Origin: JAGRGG01 sp965217265 | GTDB taxonomy: Bacteria; Pseudomonadota; Alphaproteobacteria; Geminicoccales; Geminicoccaceae | Direction: 5' to 3' | Assembly (NCBI GenBank): GCA_965217265.1 | Contig: CBDCHP010000011.1 | Coordinates: 1,116,001 to 1,180,000 of the forward strand | Length of the DNA: 64,000 nucleotides | In this document: one piece after another, positions 9,551 to 16,800 of the stretch | Layout of the letters: every line of letters begins with the position of its first letter | How positions within the stretch are numbered: the first letter of the stretch is position 1 | Notes under the pieces: generated by a model | Told to the model about the DNA's origin: nothing | Seen by the model: only the letters and a program-made list of their open reading frames with translations | The model's database searches: none | Made by a program: the position numbers and the translations under genes

Positions 9551-10387
9551 TCAGCCCTTGACCGCGCCGGCGGTGAGGCCCGAGACGATGCGGCGCTGGA
9601 AGATGAGGACCAGCACGATGAGCGGCACGGTGACGACGACCGAGGCCGCCATGATGTTGCCCCAGGGGATCTCGCGCTCGGTCGAGCCCGACAACAGCGC
9701 GATCGCGACCGGGATCGTGCGCATGTCGTTGTTGGAGACGAAGGTGAGGGCGAAGAGGAACTCGTTCCAGGCGGCGATGAAGGCGAGCAGGCCGGTCGTC
9801 ACCAGGGCGGGCCACAAGAGCGGCATGAACACCTTGAAGATGATCTGAAACGGCGAGGCGCCGTCGACGATCGCCGCCTCTTCGAGCTCGATCGGCAGTT
9901 CGCGCATGAAGGTGGTCAAGACCCAGACCGTGAAGGGTAGGGTGAAGATCATGTAGGCGAGGATCAAGGAGAGCAGGTTGTTATAGATGTTGAAGGCGCG
10001 GACCATCTCGTAGAGGCCGGCCAAGACCGCGATCTGCGGGAACATCGAGACCGAGAGGATGGTGAAGAGGAGGAGCGGCCGGCCGCGAAAGCGGATGCGG
10101 GCGAGCGCGTAGGCCGCCGTCACCGCCAAGAACAGCGAGATGACGACGACCGAGAACGAGACGATGACCGAATTCAGGATGTTGCGGCCGAAGGTCTGGC
10201 TGCCGGCGAACAGGGCCGTGTAGTTGGCGAGGCTGAACGACTCCGGCAGGTAGTTGACGTTGAAGATCGACTGCCCGGTCTCGAACGAGGTGAGGACGGC
10301 GTAGTAGAACGGAAACAGGGCGAAGATCGTGATGATGGCGATCAGGAACCACAGGCCGATCGTCTTCAAGACGTTGTTCTGGCTCAT
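9551..10387 (-). CDS. Carbohydrate ABC transporter permease (MalG/AglG type)
   Basis: This 278-residue inner-membrane permease has about six helices. The cytoplasmic EAA loop that docks the ATPase is visible as EEAAIVDGASPFQIIFKV followed by a conserved Pro. The N-terminal helix and short cytoplasmic start are typical of MalG-like subunits. Its ATG overlaps the stop of the MalF-like gene by four bases (10384-10387), indicating coupled translation. It pairs with that protein to form the translocation pore for the sugar delivered by the binding protein encoded upstream. Confidence 0.93.
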   Translation of the reverse strand: MSQNNVLKTIGLWFLIAIITIFALFPFYYAVLTSFETGQSIFNVNYLPESFSLANYTALFAGSQTFGRNILNSVIVSFSVVVISLFLAVTAAYALARIRFRGRPLLLFTILSVSMFPQIAVLAGLYEMVRAFNIYNNLLSLILAYMIFTLPFTVWVLTTFMRELPIELEEAAIVDGASPFQIIFKVFMPLLWPALVTTGLLAFIAAWNEFLFALTFVSNNDMRTIPVAIALLSGSTEREIPWGNIMAASVVVTVPLIVLVLIFQRRIVSGLTAGAVKG

Positions 10388-11382
10388 TTGCCGCCTCCGA
10401 GGTCGAGCCGCGCCGCCTTAATGTAGACGATCGTGATGAAGGCGATGATGAGGAACAGTAAGGTACTCGCCGCCGAGCCGTAGGCGAAGTTGTCGAAGGC
10501 GAACAGGTTTTGCTGCGCCATGACCGACATCGTCGTCGTCTGCGAATTGTTGGGGGTGAGCACGTAGATCAGATCGAAGATGCGCAGGGCGTCGAGGCCG
10601 CGAAAGATGACGGCGACCAGGATCGCGGGCCGGATCAAGGGCAGCGTCACCTTGAAGAACACCCGGATCGGGTTGATGCCGTCCACCTTGGCCGCCTCGT
10701 AGATGTCGCCCGGCAGCATCTGCATCCCGGCCAGGATCAAGAGCGCCATGAAGGGGGTCGTCTTCCAGACGTCGACGATGACGACGGCCCACATCGCCGT
10801 GTCGGGGTCGGCGGTCCAGGCGATCGGGGCCGAGATGATCGAGAGCTTCATCAGCATGTCGTTGAGGATGCCGAACTGGTCGTGCATCATCCAGGCCCAC
10901 ATCTTGGCCGAGACGATGGTCGGCACGGCCCAGGGCACCAGGATCGCGGCGCGCACGAAGCCGCGGCCGGCGAACTGGGCGTTCAGGACGAGGGCGACGA
11001 TGAGGCCCAAGGTGGTCTCGATCGTGACGGTGACGAGGGTGAACCAGACCGTGTTCCAGACCGCCTGCCACCAGTCGGGATCGACGAACAGTCCGAACCA
11101 CTCGCCGGTACCGTCGCCGTAGTCGAAGTATTCGAGGAAATTGTTGAAGCCGACGAAGCCGTAATCGCCGGTGCCGACGCTGGAGAGCGACGCGTCGGTG
11201 AACGAGAAGTAGATCGTGCGGAACAAGGGCCACGCCGCGACGAAGGCGAGGATGACCAGCATCGGTGTCAGGAATATCCACGCCGCCCGGACGTTGCGCT
11301 GGGTCAGCGCCGACTGACGCGGCTTGACGACGTCGCCCTCGACGGGCCGGTCCCGTTCAGGCGCTTGTGCTTGCGTCGCCAT
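10384..11382 (-). CDS. Sugar ABC transporter permease (MalF/AglF type)
   Basis: This 332-residue inner-membrane permease has a cytoplasmic N-terminus of about 30 residues, then a first helix (AAWIFLTPMLVILAFVAAWP) and about six helices in all. Its EAA loop reads YEAAKVDGINPIRVFFKV before a Pro. A strong Shine-Dalgarno sequence AAGGAGGGG precedes the ATG at 11382. It lies about 100 bases downstream of the binding-protein gene, separated by two hairpins, which is common where the binding protein is made in excess. It forms a heterodimer with the MalG-like product. Confidence 0.93.
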   Translation of the reverse strand: MATQAQAPERDRPVEGDVVKPRQSALTQRNVRAAWIFLTPMLVILAFVAAWPLFRTIYFSFTDASLSSVGTGDYGFVGFNNFLEYFDYGDGTGEWFGLFVDPDWWQAVWNTVWFTLVTVTIETTLGLIVALVLNAQFAGRGFVRAAILVPWAVPTIVSAKMWAWMMHDQFGILNDMLMKLSIISAPIAWTADPDTAMWAVVIVDVWKTTPFMALLILAGMQMLPGDIYEAAKVDGINPIRVFFKVTLPLIRPAILVAVIFRGLDALRIFDLIYVLTPNNSQTTTMSVMAQQNLFAFDNFAYGSAASTLLFLIIAFITIVYIKAARLDLGGGK

Positions 11383-11407
11383 GACGCCCCTCCTTGATGA
11401 TGCCCGT

Positions 11408-11472
11408 CACCGCTCGCGGTGCGGCAGAAGCTGCAGAAAATGTCGCCGACCCCGAAGTTCCCCCCGGGGCCG
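11408..11472 (-). promoter_or_regulatory. Two intercistronic hairpins between binding-protein and permease genes
   Basis: Inverted repeats CACCGC-TC-GCGGTG (11408-11421) and CGACCCCG with CGGGGCCG (11447-11472, loop of ten bases, one G-T pair) lie between the binding-protein stop and the first permease start. In maltose-type operons such hairpins protect the upstream mRNA and lower expression of the membrane genes. That role here is inferred from position. Confidence 0.5.
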
Positions 11473-11484
11473 AACGAGAAAACC

Positions 11485-12753
11485 TTACCAGCCGCGGCCG
11501 CGCAGCCGCTTGAGCCTCTTTTCCAGCTTGTCCAACTGCTGCTCGGCGTTGCCGCCGCTCGACAGGCTCGCGTGCACCGCGTCCCAGAACTCCTTCGAGA
11601 CCTCGTTGTAGTCGCTCTGGGTCGGCGCCGAGGGCCGCGCCACGGCGTTGAGGACCACGTCCTTCCAGGTCGCGACCAACTGCGCCTTCTCCTGCACTTC
11701 CGGATCCTCGTAGACCGAGGCGATCGTCGGCAGCTTCGAGTTCTCGATCGCCCGCTTCTTTTGCACCTCGGGGCTGGAGAGGAACTTGACCAGCTCGATC
11801 GCCGCCTCCTGCTCCTGGCTGTAGTTGGAGACGGCGAGGTTCCAGCCGCCTAGCGTCGCGGCGCTGCTGCCGTCCGCCGACCCCTTGGGCAGCGTCGTCA
11901 CGTCGAACTTGCCCTTGACGTTGCTGTCGTCGGCCATGCCGAGGCTGTAGGCGTAGGGCCAGTTGCGCATGAAGACGGCGTTGCCGGTCTGCCAGACGCC
12001 GCGGCTGTCCTCTTCTTGGTAGGCCAGGACGCCCGGGGGCGCGATCGTGCCGGGCCACTTGGCCGCCATGTTGATGGCTTCGGCGGCCTTGGGGTTGTTG
12101 ATCGTGATCTCGCCGCTCGGATCGACGATCTGGCCGCCGCCGTTGGAGTTGATCCACTCCAAGCCGTTGCAGGTCAGGCCCTCGTAGGCCGCGCCTTGGA
12201 AGACGTAGCCGTACATGTCCGTCGAGCCACTGGCGCGCTCGGCCTTCATGATCTCCGCGGCCGTCTGCTCCATCTCGCTCCAGGTCTGCGGCACCTCCTT
12301 GCTGTGCTTATCGAGGAGATCCTTACGGTAGTAGAGCGCCGGCGCGTCGGTGTACATCGGCACCGCGATCAGCTTGTCCTCCACCGTCTGCGACTGGACG
12401 ATCTCGGGGATGAACTGGTCGATCTCCCCCTCCATCGCGCTCTTCAGGTCGACGAAGTGCTCGGCCAACTGCGGCGCCCAGATGACGTCGGTCCAGTAGA
12501 CGTCGATGTCCTGGTTCTGCGCCGAGAGCCACAAGCGGTACTGGGCGAACTGGTCGGTGCTCGACGACGGCATCGAGACGATGTCGACCTTGTGCCCCGT
12601 CTGGTCCTGGAACTGATCCAGCTCCTGGCGCAGGATCTGCAGATCGTTGCCGACCGAGCCCGCGACGATGGAGAGCTCCGCCGCCACGGCGCCCGTCGCC
12701 AGACCCCCGGCGAGGATCAGCGCCAGCGCGCTCGCCCCTGTTCGCATCAACAT
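11485..12753 (-). CDS. Alpha-glucoside ABC transporter substrate-binding protein (AglE/ThuE-like)
   Basis: This 422-residue periplasmic binding protein belongs to extracellular solute-binding family 1. A Sec signal peptide is visible (MLMRTGASALALILAGG, then AVAAELS). The mature start ELSIVAGSVGNDLQILRQ resembles trehalose/maltose-binding proteins of the ThuE type. ATG at 12753 is preferred over the upstream frame because GGGAG lies seven bases before it and the signal peptide follows directly. It is the first gene of the sugar operon, and its promoter should lie in 12754-12894. No LacI-type regulator gene is next to it. Sugar identity (trehalose, maltose or sucrose) is inferred. Confidence 0.9.
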   Translation of the reverse strand: MLMRTGASALALILAGGLATGAVAAELSIVAGSVGNDLQILRQELDQFQDQTGHKVDIVSMPSSSTDQFAQYRLWLSAQNQDIDVYWTDVIWAPQLAEHFVDLKSAMEGEIDQFIPEIVQSQTVEDKLIAVPMYTDAPALYYRKDLLDKHSKEVPQTWSEMEQTAAEIMKAERASGSTDMYGYVFQGAAYEGLTCNGLEWINSNGGGQIVDPSGEITINNPKAAEAINMAAKWPGTIAPPGVLAYQEEDSRGVWQTGNAVFMRNWPYAYSLGMADDSNVKGKFDVTTLPKGSADGSSAATLGGWNLAVSNYSQEQEAAIELVKFLSSPEVQKKRAIENSKLPTIASVYEDPEVQEKAQLVATWKDVVLNAVARPSAPTQSDYNEVSKEFWDAVHASLSSGGNAEQQLDKLEKRLKRLRGRGW

Positions 12754-12894
12754 GAACTGCTCCCTGTCTTTCGTGACGATTGCCGACAGGCTTATCAAGC
12801 CGCCGCAGAAGGCGCTAGTCCTGTTGCTGCAAACATCGCATCGGCGGGCATCGGGCGGGCGGCATGGCGTAGCTCGCGGATGAACGGTGCGGCT

Positions 12895-13578
12895 CTAAGC
12901 CGCCGCCGGCGGGTGGCGGCAGAGGCGGTTCACCACGCAGGTCGGGCAGGCGGGCCTGCGCGCCTTGCAGACGTGCCGGCCGTGCAGGATGAGGCGGTGG
13001 TGCGCGTCTGCCAAGTGATGCGGCGGGACGATCTTGAGCAGCCCGTCCTCGACCGCCCGCGGCGTCGTGCCGCGGGCGAGGCCGAGGCGGTTGGCGACGC
13101 GAAAGACGTGCGTGTCGACCGCGATCGTCGGCTCGCCGAAGGCGACGTTCAAGACGACGTTCGCCGTCTTGCGCCCGACGCCGGGCAGGGCCTCCAGCGC
13201 CGCGCGCCCTTGCGGCACCTGCCCCTCGTGCCGTTCGAGGAGGTCGCGCGACAAGGCCAGCACGTTCCTCGCCTTGTTGCGGTAGAGCCCGATCGACTTG
13301 ATGTGGCCCGCGATCCCCTCCTCGCCCAAGGCCAGCATGGCGCCCGGGTTGTCGGCGGCGGCGAACAGCCCGACGGTCGCCTTGTTGACGCCGACGTCGG
13401 TCGCCTGCGCCGAGAGGACGACGGCGATGAGCAGCGTGTAGGGCGAGGTGTAGCGCAGGGCCGTTCGTGCCTCGGGCCACGCGACGGCGAGCGCCTCGAA
13501 CACCGCCTCGACCTCGCTTGGATCGAGATCGCAGGTTCCGTGCAGGGACCGGGGGGCTTGGCGCGTGCCCTCTTGCAT
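12895..13578 (-). CDS. nth: Endonuclease III, DNA glycosylase/AP lyase
   Basis: This 227-residue base-excision repair enzyme removes oxidised pyrimidines and cuts abasic sites. The helix-hairpin-helix LPGVGRKTAN carries catalytic Lys137. The GPD-loop Asp155 is in AVDTHVF. The C-terminal [4Fe-4S] cluster ligands fit Cx6Cx2Cx5C exactly (Cys204, 211, 214, 220). Length is slightly above the usual 210 or so because of an N-terminal extension of about 18 residues. It is transcribed divergently from the DUF2244 gene, with 46 bases between the two starts, and lies 141 bases upstream of the sugar operon on the same strand. Confidence 0.97.
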   Translation of the reverse strand: MQEGTRQAPRSLHGTCDLDPSEVEAVFEALAVAWPEARTALRYTSPYTLLIAVVLSAQATDVGVNKATVGLFAAADNPGAMLALGEEGIAGHIKSIGLYRNKARNVLALSRDLLERHEGQVPQGRAALEALPGVGRKTANVVLNVAFGEPTIAVDTHVFRVANRLGLARGTTPRAVEDGLLKIVPPHHLADAHHRLILHGRHVCKARRPACPTCVVNRLCRHPPAAA

Positions 13579-13624
13579 CGCATATCATCCTTCTCATCAG
13601 CCATCGACACGGGAGCAACCGTTG

Positions 13625-14095
13625 ATGCCGGCCGGTGCCGCCGCGTTCGAGGCCGTTCTCTACCCGAACGGCCCGATGTCGGCTAAGGGCTTTCGTTGGG
13701 TGTGCTTTGCCACGCTCACCGTCTCGTCGAGTATCGCGACCGGCTTTTGGCTCGCCGGCGCTTGGCCGGTCGCCGGGATCATGGGCCCCGAGATCGCGCT
13801 GTTCGTGGTGTTCTTCGCCAAAGCGCGCCGTGCCGCGCGCTGCTTTGAGACCATCCGCCTCGACACCGAGGGCCTGCACATCCGCGCGGTCGACGCAAAG
13901 GGCCGCGCCCGCGACTGGAGTCTGGAGCCGTGCTGGACGAGGGTCCACATGGACGACCCGCCCCAACGCGGGAGCCGGCTCATCGTCGCCGCCCGGGCCG
14001 AGCGCGTGCAACTCGGTCGTTTCTTGACGCCCGAAGAGAAGCTCGACCTCGCCTACGCCTTGCGCCGCGCCCTGCACGACCACCGCCCCTTCTAG
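13625..14095 (+). CDS. DUF2244 domain integral membrane protein
   Basis: The 156-residue product is a DUF2244 protein. Two hydrophobic helices (about residues 22-40 and 44-60, FATLTVSSSIATGFWLAG and GIMGPEIALFVVFF) are followed by a soluble domain with the family pattern ETIRLDTEGLHI. The family is common in alphaproteobacteria and its function is not established. ATG at 13625 follows GGGAG at a good distance. The longer frame from 13565 overlaps nth and is less likely. It is divergent from nth. Confidence 0.8.
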   Translation: MPAGAAAFEAVLYPNGPMSAKGFRWVCFATLTVSSSIATGFWLAGAWPVAGIMGPEIALFVVFFAKARRAARCFETIRLDTEGLHIRAVDAKGRARDWSLEPCWTRVHMDDPPQRGSRLIVAARAERVQLGRFLTPEEKLDLAYALRRALHDHRPF

Positions 14096-14569
14096 CGGTT
14101 CGACGCCCGACCGGGCACGACGTCGACTGCTCGATCGCCCGTCGTTTCCCTCGACGCCGATCGGCAGCCGAACCGATCATCGCACACGCCGCACAAGTAG
14201 ATATGCGCCCCGCTCGACACGTTTTGGGGCGGCAAGGTCGTGTACGGGTCGACCGGTGCCCGTCGAACGCGGGCGCGCTCGACGGTTGAACAGACACGGC
14301 TTGGACGAAGTCGTCATGCCTTGAACCGAATGTCGAAGGTTCGTCGCCCACGACGGGTTCTAGAACTTGTACTAACGTTCAAATTTATTAGCTTCACTAT
14401 AAGTTCATCTTGAAGACGAACATTGCGTCCTCGGATGCGTTATATGATTAGAACATATCTAGCCGATTGCGATTGGTAGAAAACTGGCATAGAGGTTGGC
14501 GATGACAATACGACGATTGCGATAATAAGCCCGCGCACAACGCGGCCGTTGAAGGAAAACGATCATATT
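14096..14569. other. Intergenic stretch, AT-richer than surroundings
   Basis: No convincing gene is seen here. From about 14,360 to 14,530 the sequence becomes clearly AT-richer than the rest of the region (for example TTCAAATTTATTAGC and GTTATATGATTAGAAC), consistent with a promoter region for the DUF4332 gene at 14570. I could not pick a convincing -35/-10 pair. The first 260 bases are GC-rich and without recognisable motifs. Confidence 0.4.
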
Positions 14570-15031
14570 ATGGGAGCGGATGCACCCGATACTTCCCTGC
14601 CGGCCTGGTCGCTGCCGATCAGCAAGCTACGCGGTGTGACGCAGGTGGCGCGGGTGCGCTTGAAGGCGCGCCGGATCACCAACTGCGGCCATCTCCTGGA
14701 GGTTGCCGGTCCCGCCACGGGCCGGGCGGCGCTCGCGCGGGCGAGCGGCATCGCGCCCGACACCTTGGAGGCCCTCGTCCAGCGCGCCGACATGGCGCGC
14801 GTGAACGGCGTCGGCGTCGTGTTCGGCCTGATGCTGGAGGATCTGGGCGTGCGCGACGTGCAGACGCTGGCGGGGCGGGACGCGGACACCCTGCACGCCG
14901 AGTTGCGCGACTTGAACCAGGCCGAGCGCATCGCGCGGCGCTCGCCCACGGCCGAGGAGGTCGCCGACTGGGTGGCGCAGGCGCGCGCGCTGCGGCCCCT
15001 GGTCGGTTACGACGAGCCTACCGACGATTAG
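14570..15031 (+). CDS. DUF4332 helix-hairpin-helix protein
   Basis: The 153-residue protein looks like a DUF4332 member, with two helix-hairpin-helix-like repeats. The first surrounds ISKLRGVTQVARVRLKARRI with TNCGHLLEVAG. The second surrounds ARVNGVGVVFGLMLEDLGVR with DVQTLAGRD. Such folds often bind nucleic acid or protein without sequence specificity. The function is unknown. ATG at 14570 is preferred; a TTG at 14549 would add seven residues, but the AAGGA lies after it. Its stop overlaps the dapB stop by four bases (convergent genes). Confidence 0.7.
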   Translation: MGADAPDTSLPAWSLPISKLRGVTQVARVRLKARRITNCGHLLEVAGPATGRAALARASGIAPDTLEALVQRADMARVNGVGVVFGLMLEDLGVRDVQTLAGRDADTLHAELRDLNQAERIARRSPTAEEVADWVAQARALRPLVGYDEPTDD

Positions 15032-15837
15032 CTCGCCGGGGTGAGGCCGAGCACGTCGGCCATGCCGTAGAGGCCGGGCGGACGCCCCCGCGTCCACAAG
15101 GCGGCCCGCACCGCCCCCTTGGCGTAGATGGCGCGGTCCTGCGCCTTGTGGCCCAGTTCGAGCCGCTCGCCGTCGCCGGCGAACAGGACGGTGTGGTCGC
15201 CGACGAGGTCGCCGCCGCGCACGACGGCAAAGCCGATGCCGCCCTCGGGCCGGGGGCCGGTATGTCCTGCCCGAGCGCCGATCGCCGCCGCGTCGAGGTC
15301 GACGCCGCGCCCTCGCGCCGCCGCCGCGCCCAGCGCCAGCGCCGTGCCCGAGGGCGCGTCCACCTTGTGCCGGTGGTGGGCCTCGACGACCTCGACGTCG
15401 AAGCCGTCGCCGAGCGTTCGCGCCACTTGCTCGACCAAGGCGAGGAGCAGGTTGACGCCCTGGCTCATGTTGGGTGCCCAAACGATCGGTACGCGCTTCG
15501 CCGCCTCGGCCAAGTCGGCCCGCTCCCTCTCCCCCAGCCCGGTCGTGCCGACGACGTGGGCGCAGCCGGCGGCGGCGGCGAGGCGGCCGTGCGCCGCGGT
15601 CGCCTCGGGCGACGAGAACTCGATCAGCGCGTCGGCCCCGGCCGCGAGCGCCGCCACGTCGTCCGTGACGCGAAGGCCGAAGGGTTCGCCGCCGATCAGC
15701 GCGCCCAAGTCCCGCCCGACGAGGTCGTGCCCCGGCCGCTCGGTGCCGCCGGCGAGCGTGACGCCCGCCGTCCTCGCGATCTCGGCGAGGTTCGCCCGCC
15801 CCATGCGCCCGCCGCAGCCGACGACCCCGATTCGCAT
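15028..15837 (-). CDS. dapB: 4-hydroxy-tetrahydrodipicolinate reductase
   Basis: This 269-residue cytoplasmic enzyme catalyses the second step of the diaminopimelate/lysine pathway. The N-terminal Rossmann motif VVGCGGRMGR is intact. The substrate-binding and catalytic segment EAHHRHKVDAPSGTA contains His154, His155 and Lys158 and the family DAPSGTA. Length is normal. The ATG at 15837 follows AAAGGGAAG; the longer frame upstream lacks support. The dnaJ gene often found next to dapB in alphaproteobacteria is absent. It converges on the DUF4332 gene and diverges from the nicotinamidase-like gene. Confidence 0.96.
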   Translation of the reverse strand: MRIGVVGCGGRMGRANLAEIARTAGVTLAGGTERPGHDLVGRDLGALIGGEPFGLRVTDDVAALAAGADALIEFSSPEATAAHGRLAAAAGCAHVVGTTGLGERERADLAEAAKRVPIVWAPNMSQGVNLLLALVEQVARTLGDGFDVEVVEAHHRHKVDAPSGTALALGAAAARGRGVDLDAAAIGARAGHTGPRPEGGIGFAVVRGGDLVGDHTVLFAGDGERLELGHKAQDRAIYAKGAVRAALWTRGRPPGLYGMADVLGLTPAS

Positions 15838-15944
15838 TTTCTTCCCTTTCAACCTTGAGCCCAGCCTAGAGAATGGTTCGCCTCCTTGCCCAAGAACGCC
15901 AAATTCGGCAAGCTTGAGCGTCACACGTTGGAAAGGGTACGCCG

Positions 15945-16694
15945 ATGGACGCCGACGCGCTGCTGACCGGCTTACAAGAGCATTTGCCGCTGCGCACGAC
16001 ACCCTACGACATCCACGGCAAGGCGGTCGGCCTCGTCGTCGTCGACGAAGTGAACGGCTTTTGCGCCGTCGGCGGCGGCAACTTGGCACCCGCCGCCCCG
16101 GACGCGCAGATCAAGGCGATGGTCGCGCGCACCGACGCCTTGGCGCGCGCCTTCGTCGCCGGGCGCCGACCGATCCTCGCCTTTCTCGACACGCACGCGC
16201 CGGACGTGCCGGAGCCGCCCTACCCGCCGCACTGCGTCAAGGGCACGGGCGAGGAGAACCTCGTCCCCGAACTGCGCTGGCTGGAGGACGAGCCGGACGC
16301 GACCTTGATCCGCAAGGACTGCATCAACGGCTTCGTCGGCGGGATCGAAGCCACCTTCAAGGGGCACGGCCTCAGCCACAACAAGACCGTCGACTGGGTC
16401 AACCGCCACCGGCTGGAGGCGGTTCTGGTCGTCGGCATCTGCACCGACGTCTGCGTCATGGACTTCGTGCTCACCATGCTCTCGGCCAGGAACCACCGGC
16501 TGATGCCGACGCTCGCCGACATCGTCGTGGTCGAGCCCGCGACCGCGACCTACGACCTGCCCAAGGCCGCGGCGGCGGGCTTGGGATTGCCCGAGACGGC
16601 GGGCCACCCCAAGGCTCCGACGCACCACATGGGCCTTTATTTCATGGCCTCGCGCGGCGCGGTGCTGGCGGACGAGGTAGAGGGGTTAGGCTGA
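15945..16694 (+). CDS. Isochorismatase-fold cysteine hydrolase, nicotinamidase-like
   Basis: This 249-residue hydrolase has the catalytic triad of the nicotinamidase/isochorismatase superfamily: Asp34 (VVVDEVNGF), Lys124 (LIRKDCINGF) and nucleophile Cys170 (GICTDVCVMDF). Metal ligands like those of nicotinamidases are seen as Asp82 and His84 in FLDTHAP, and PPHCVKGTGEENLVPEL matches the nicotinamidase signature. Nicotinamide to nicotinate conversion for NAD salvage is the best guess. Other amide substrates remain possible. It diverges from dapB with 107 bases between the starts. Confidence 0.85.
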   Translation: MDADALLTGLQEHLPLRTTPYDIHGKAVGLVVVDEVNGFCAVGGGNLAPAAPDAQIKAMVARTDALARAFVAGRRPILAFLDTHAPDVPEPPYPPHCVKGTGEENLVPELRWLEDEPDATLIRKDCINGFVGGIEATFKGHGLSHNKTVDWVNRHRLEAVLVVGICTDVCVMDFVLTMLSARNHRLMPTLADIVVVEPATATYDLPKAAAAGLGLPETAGHPKAPTHHMGLYFMASRGAVLADEVEGLG

Positions 16695-16708
16695 AGACAC
16701 CCGTCTTC
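16693..16708. terminator. Small perfect hairpin overlapping stop codon
   Basis: GAAGAC-ACCC-GTCTTC forms a six-base-pair stem that begins inside the TGA of the nicotinamidase-like gene. No T-tract follows, so termination would be weak. It may simply mark the mRNA end. Confidence 0.4.
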
Positions 16709-16800
16709 GGCATGAACGCTGGGCCGCAAACGCAAAATTAAGCTTTGGCCGCTAGACAAGGGGCATTCAAAACGTCCCATCGCGCGGGTGCCCAGCGGCC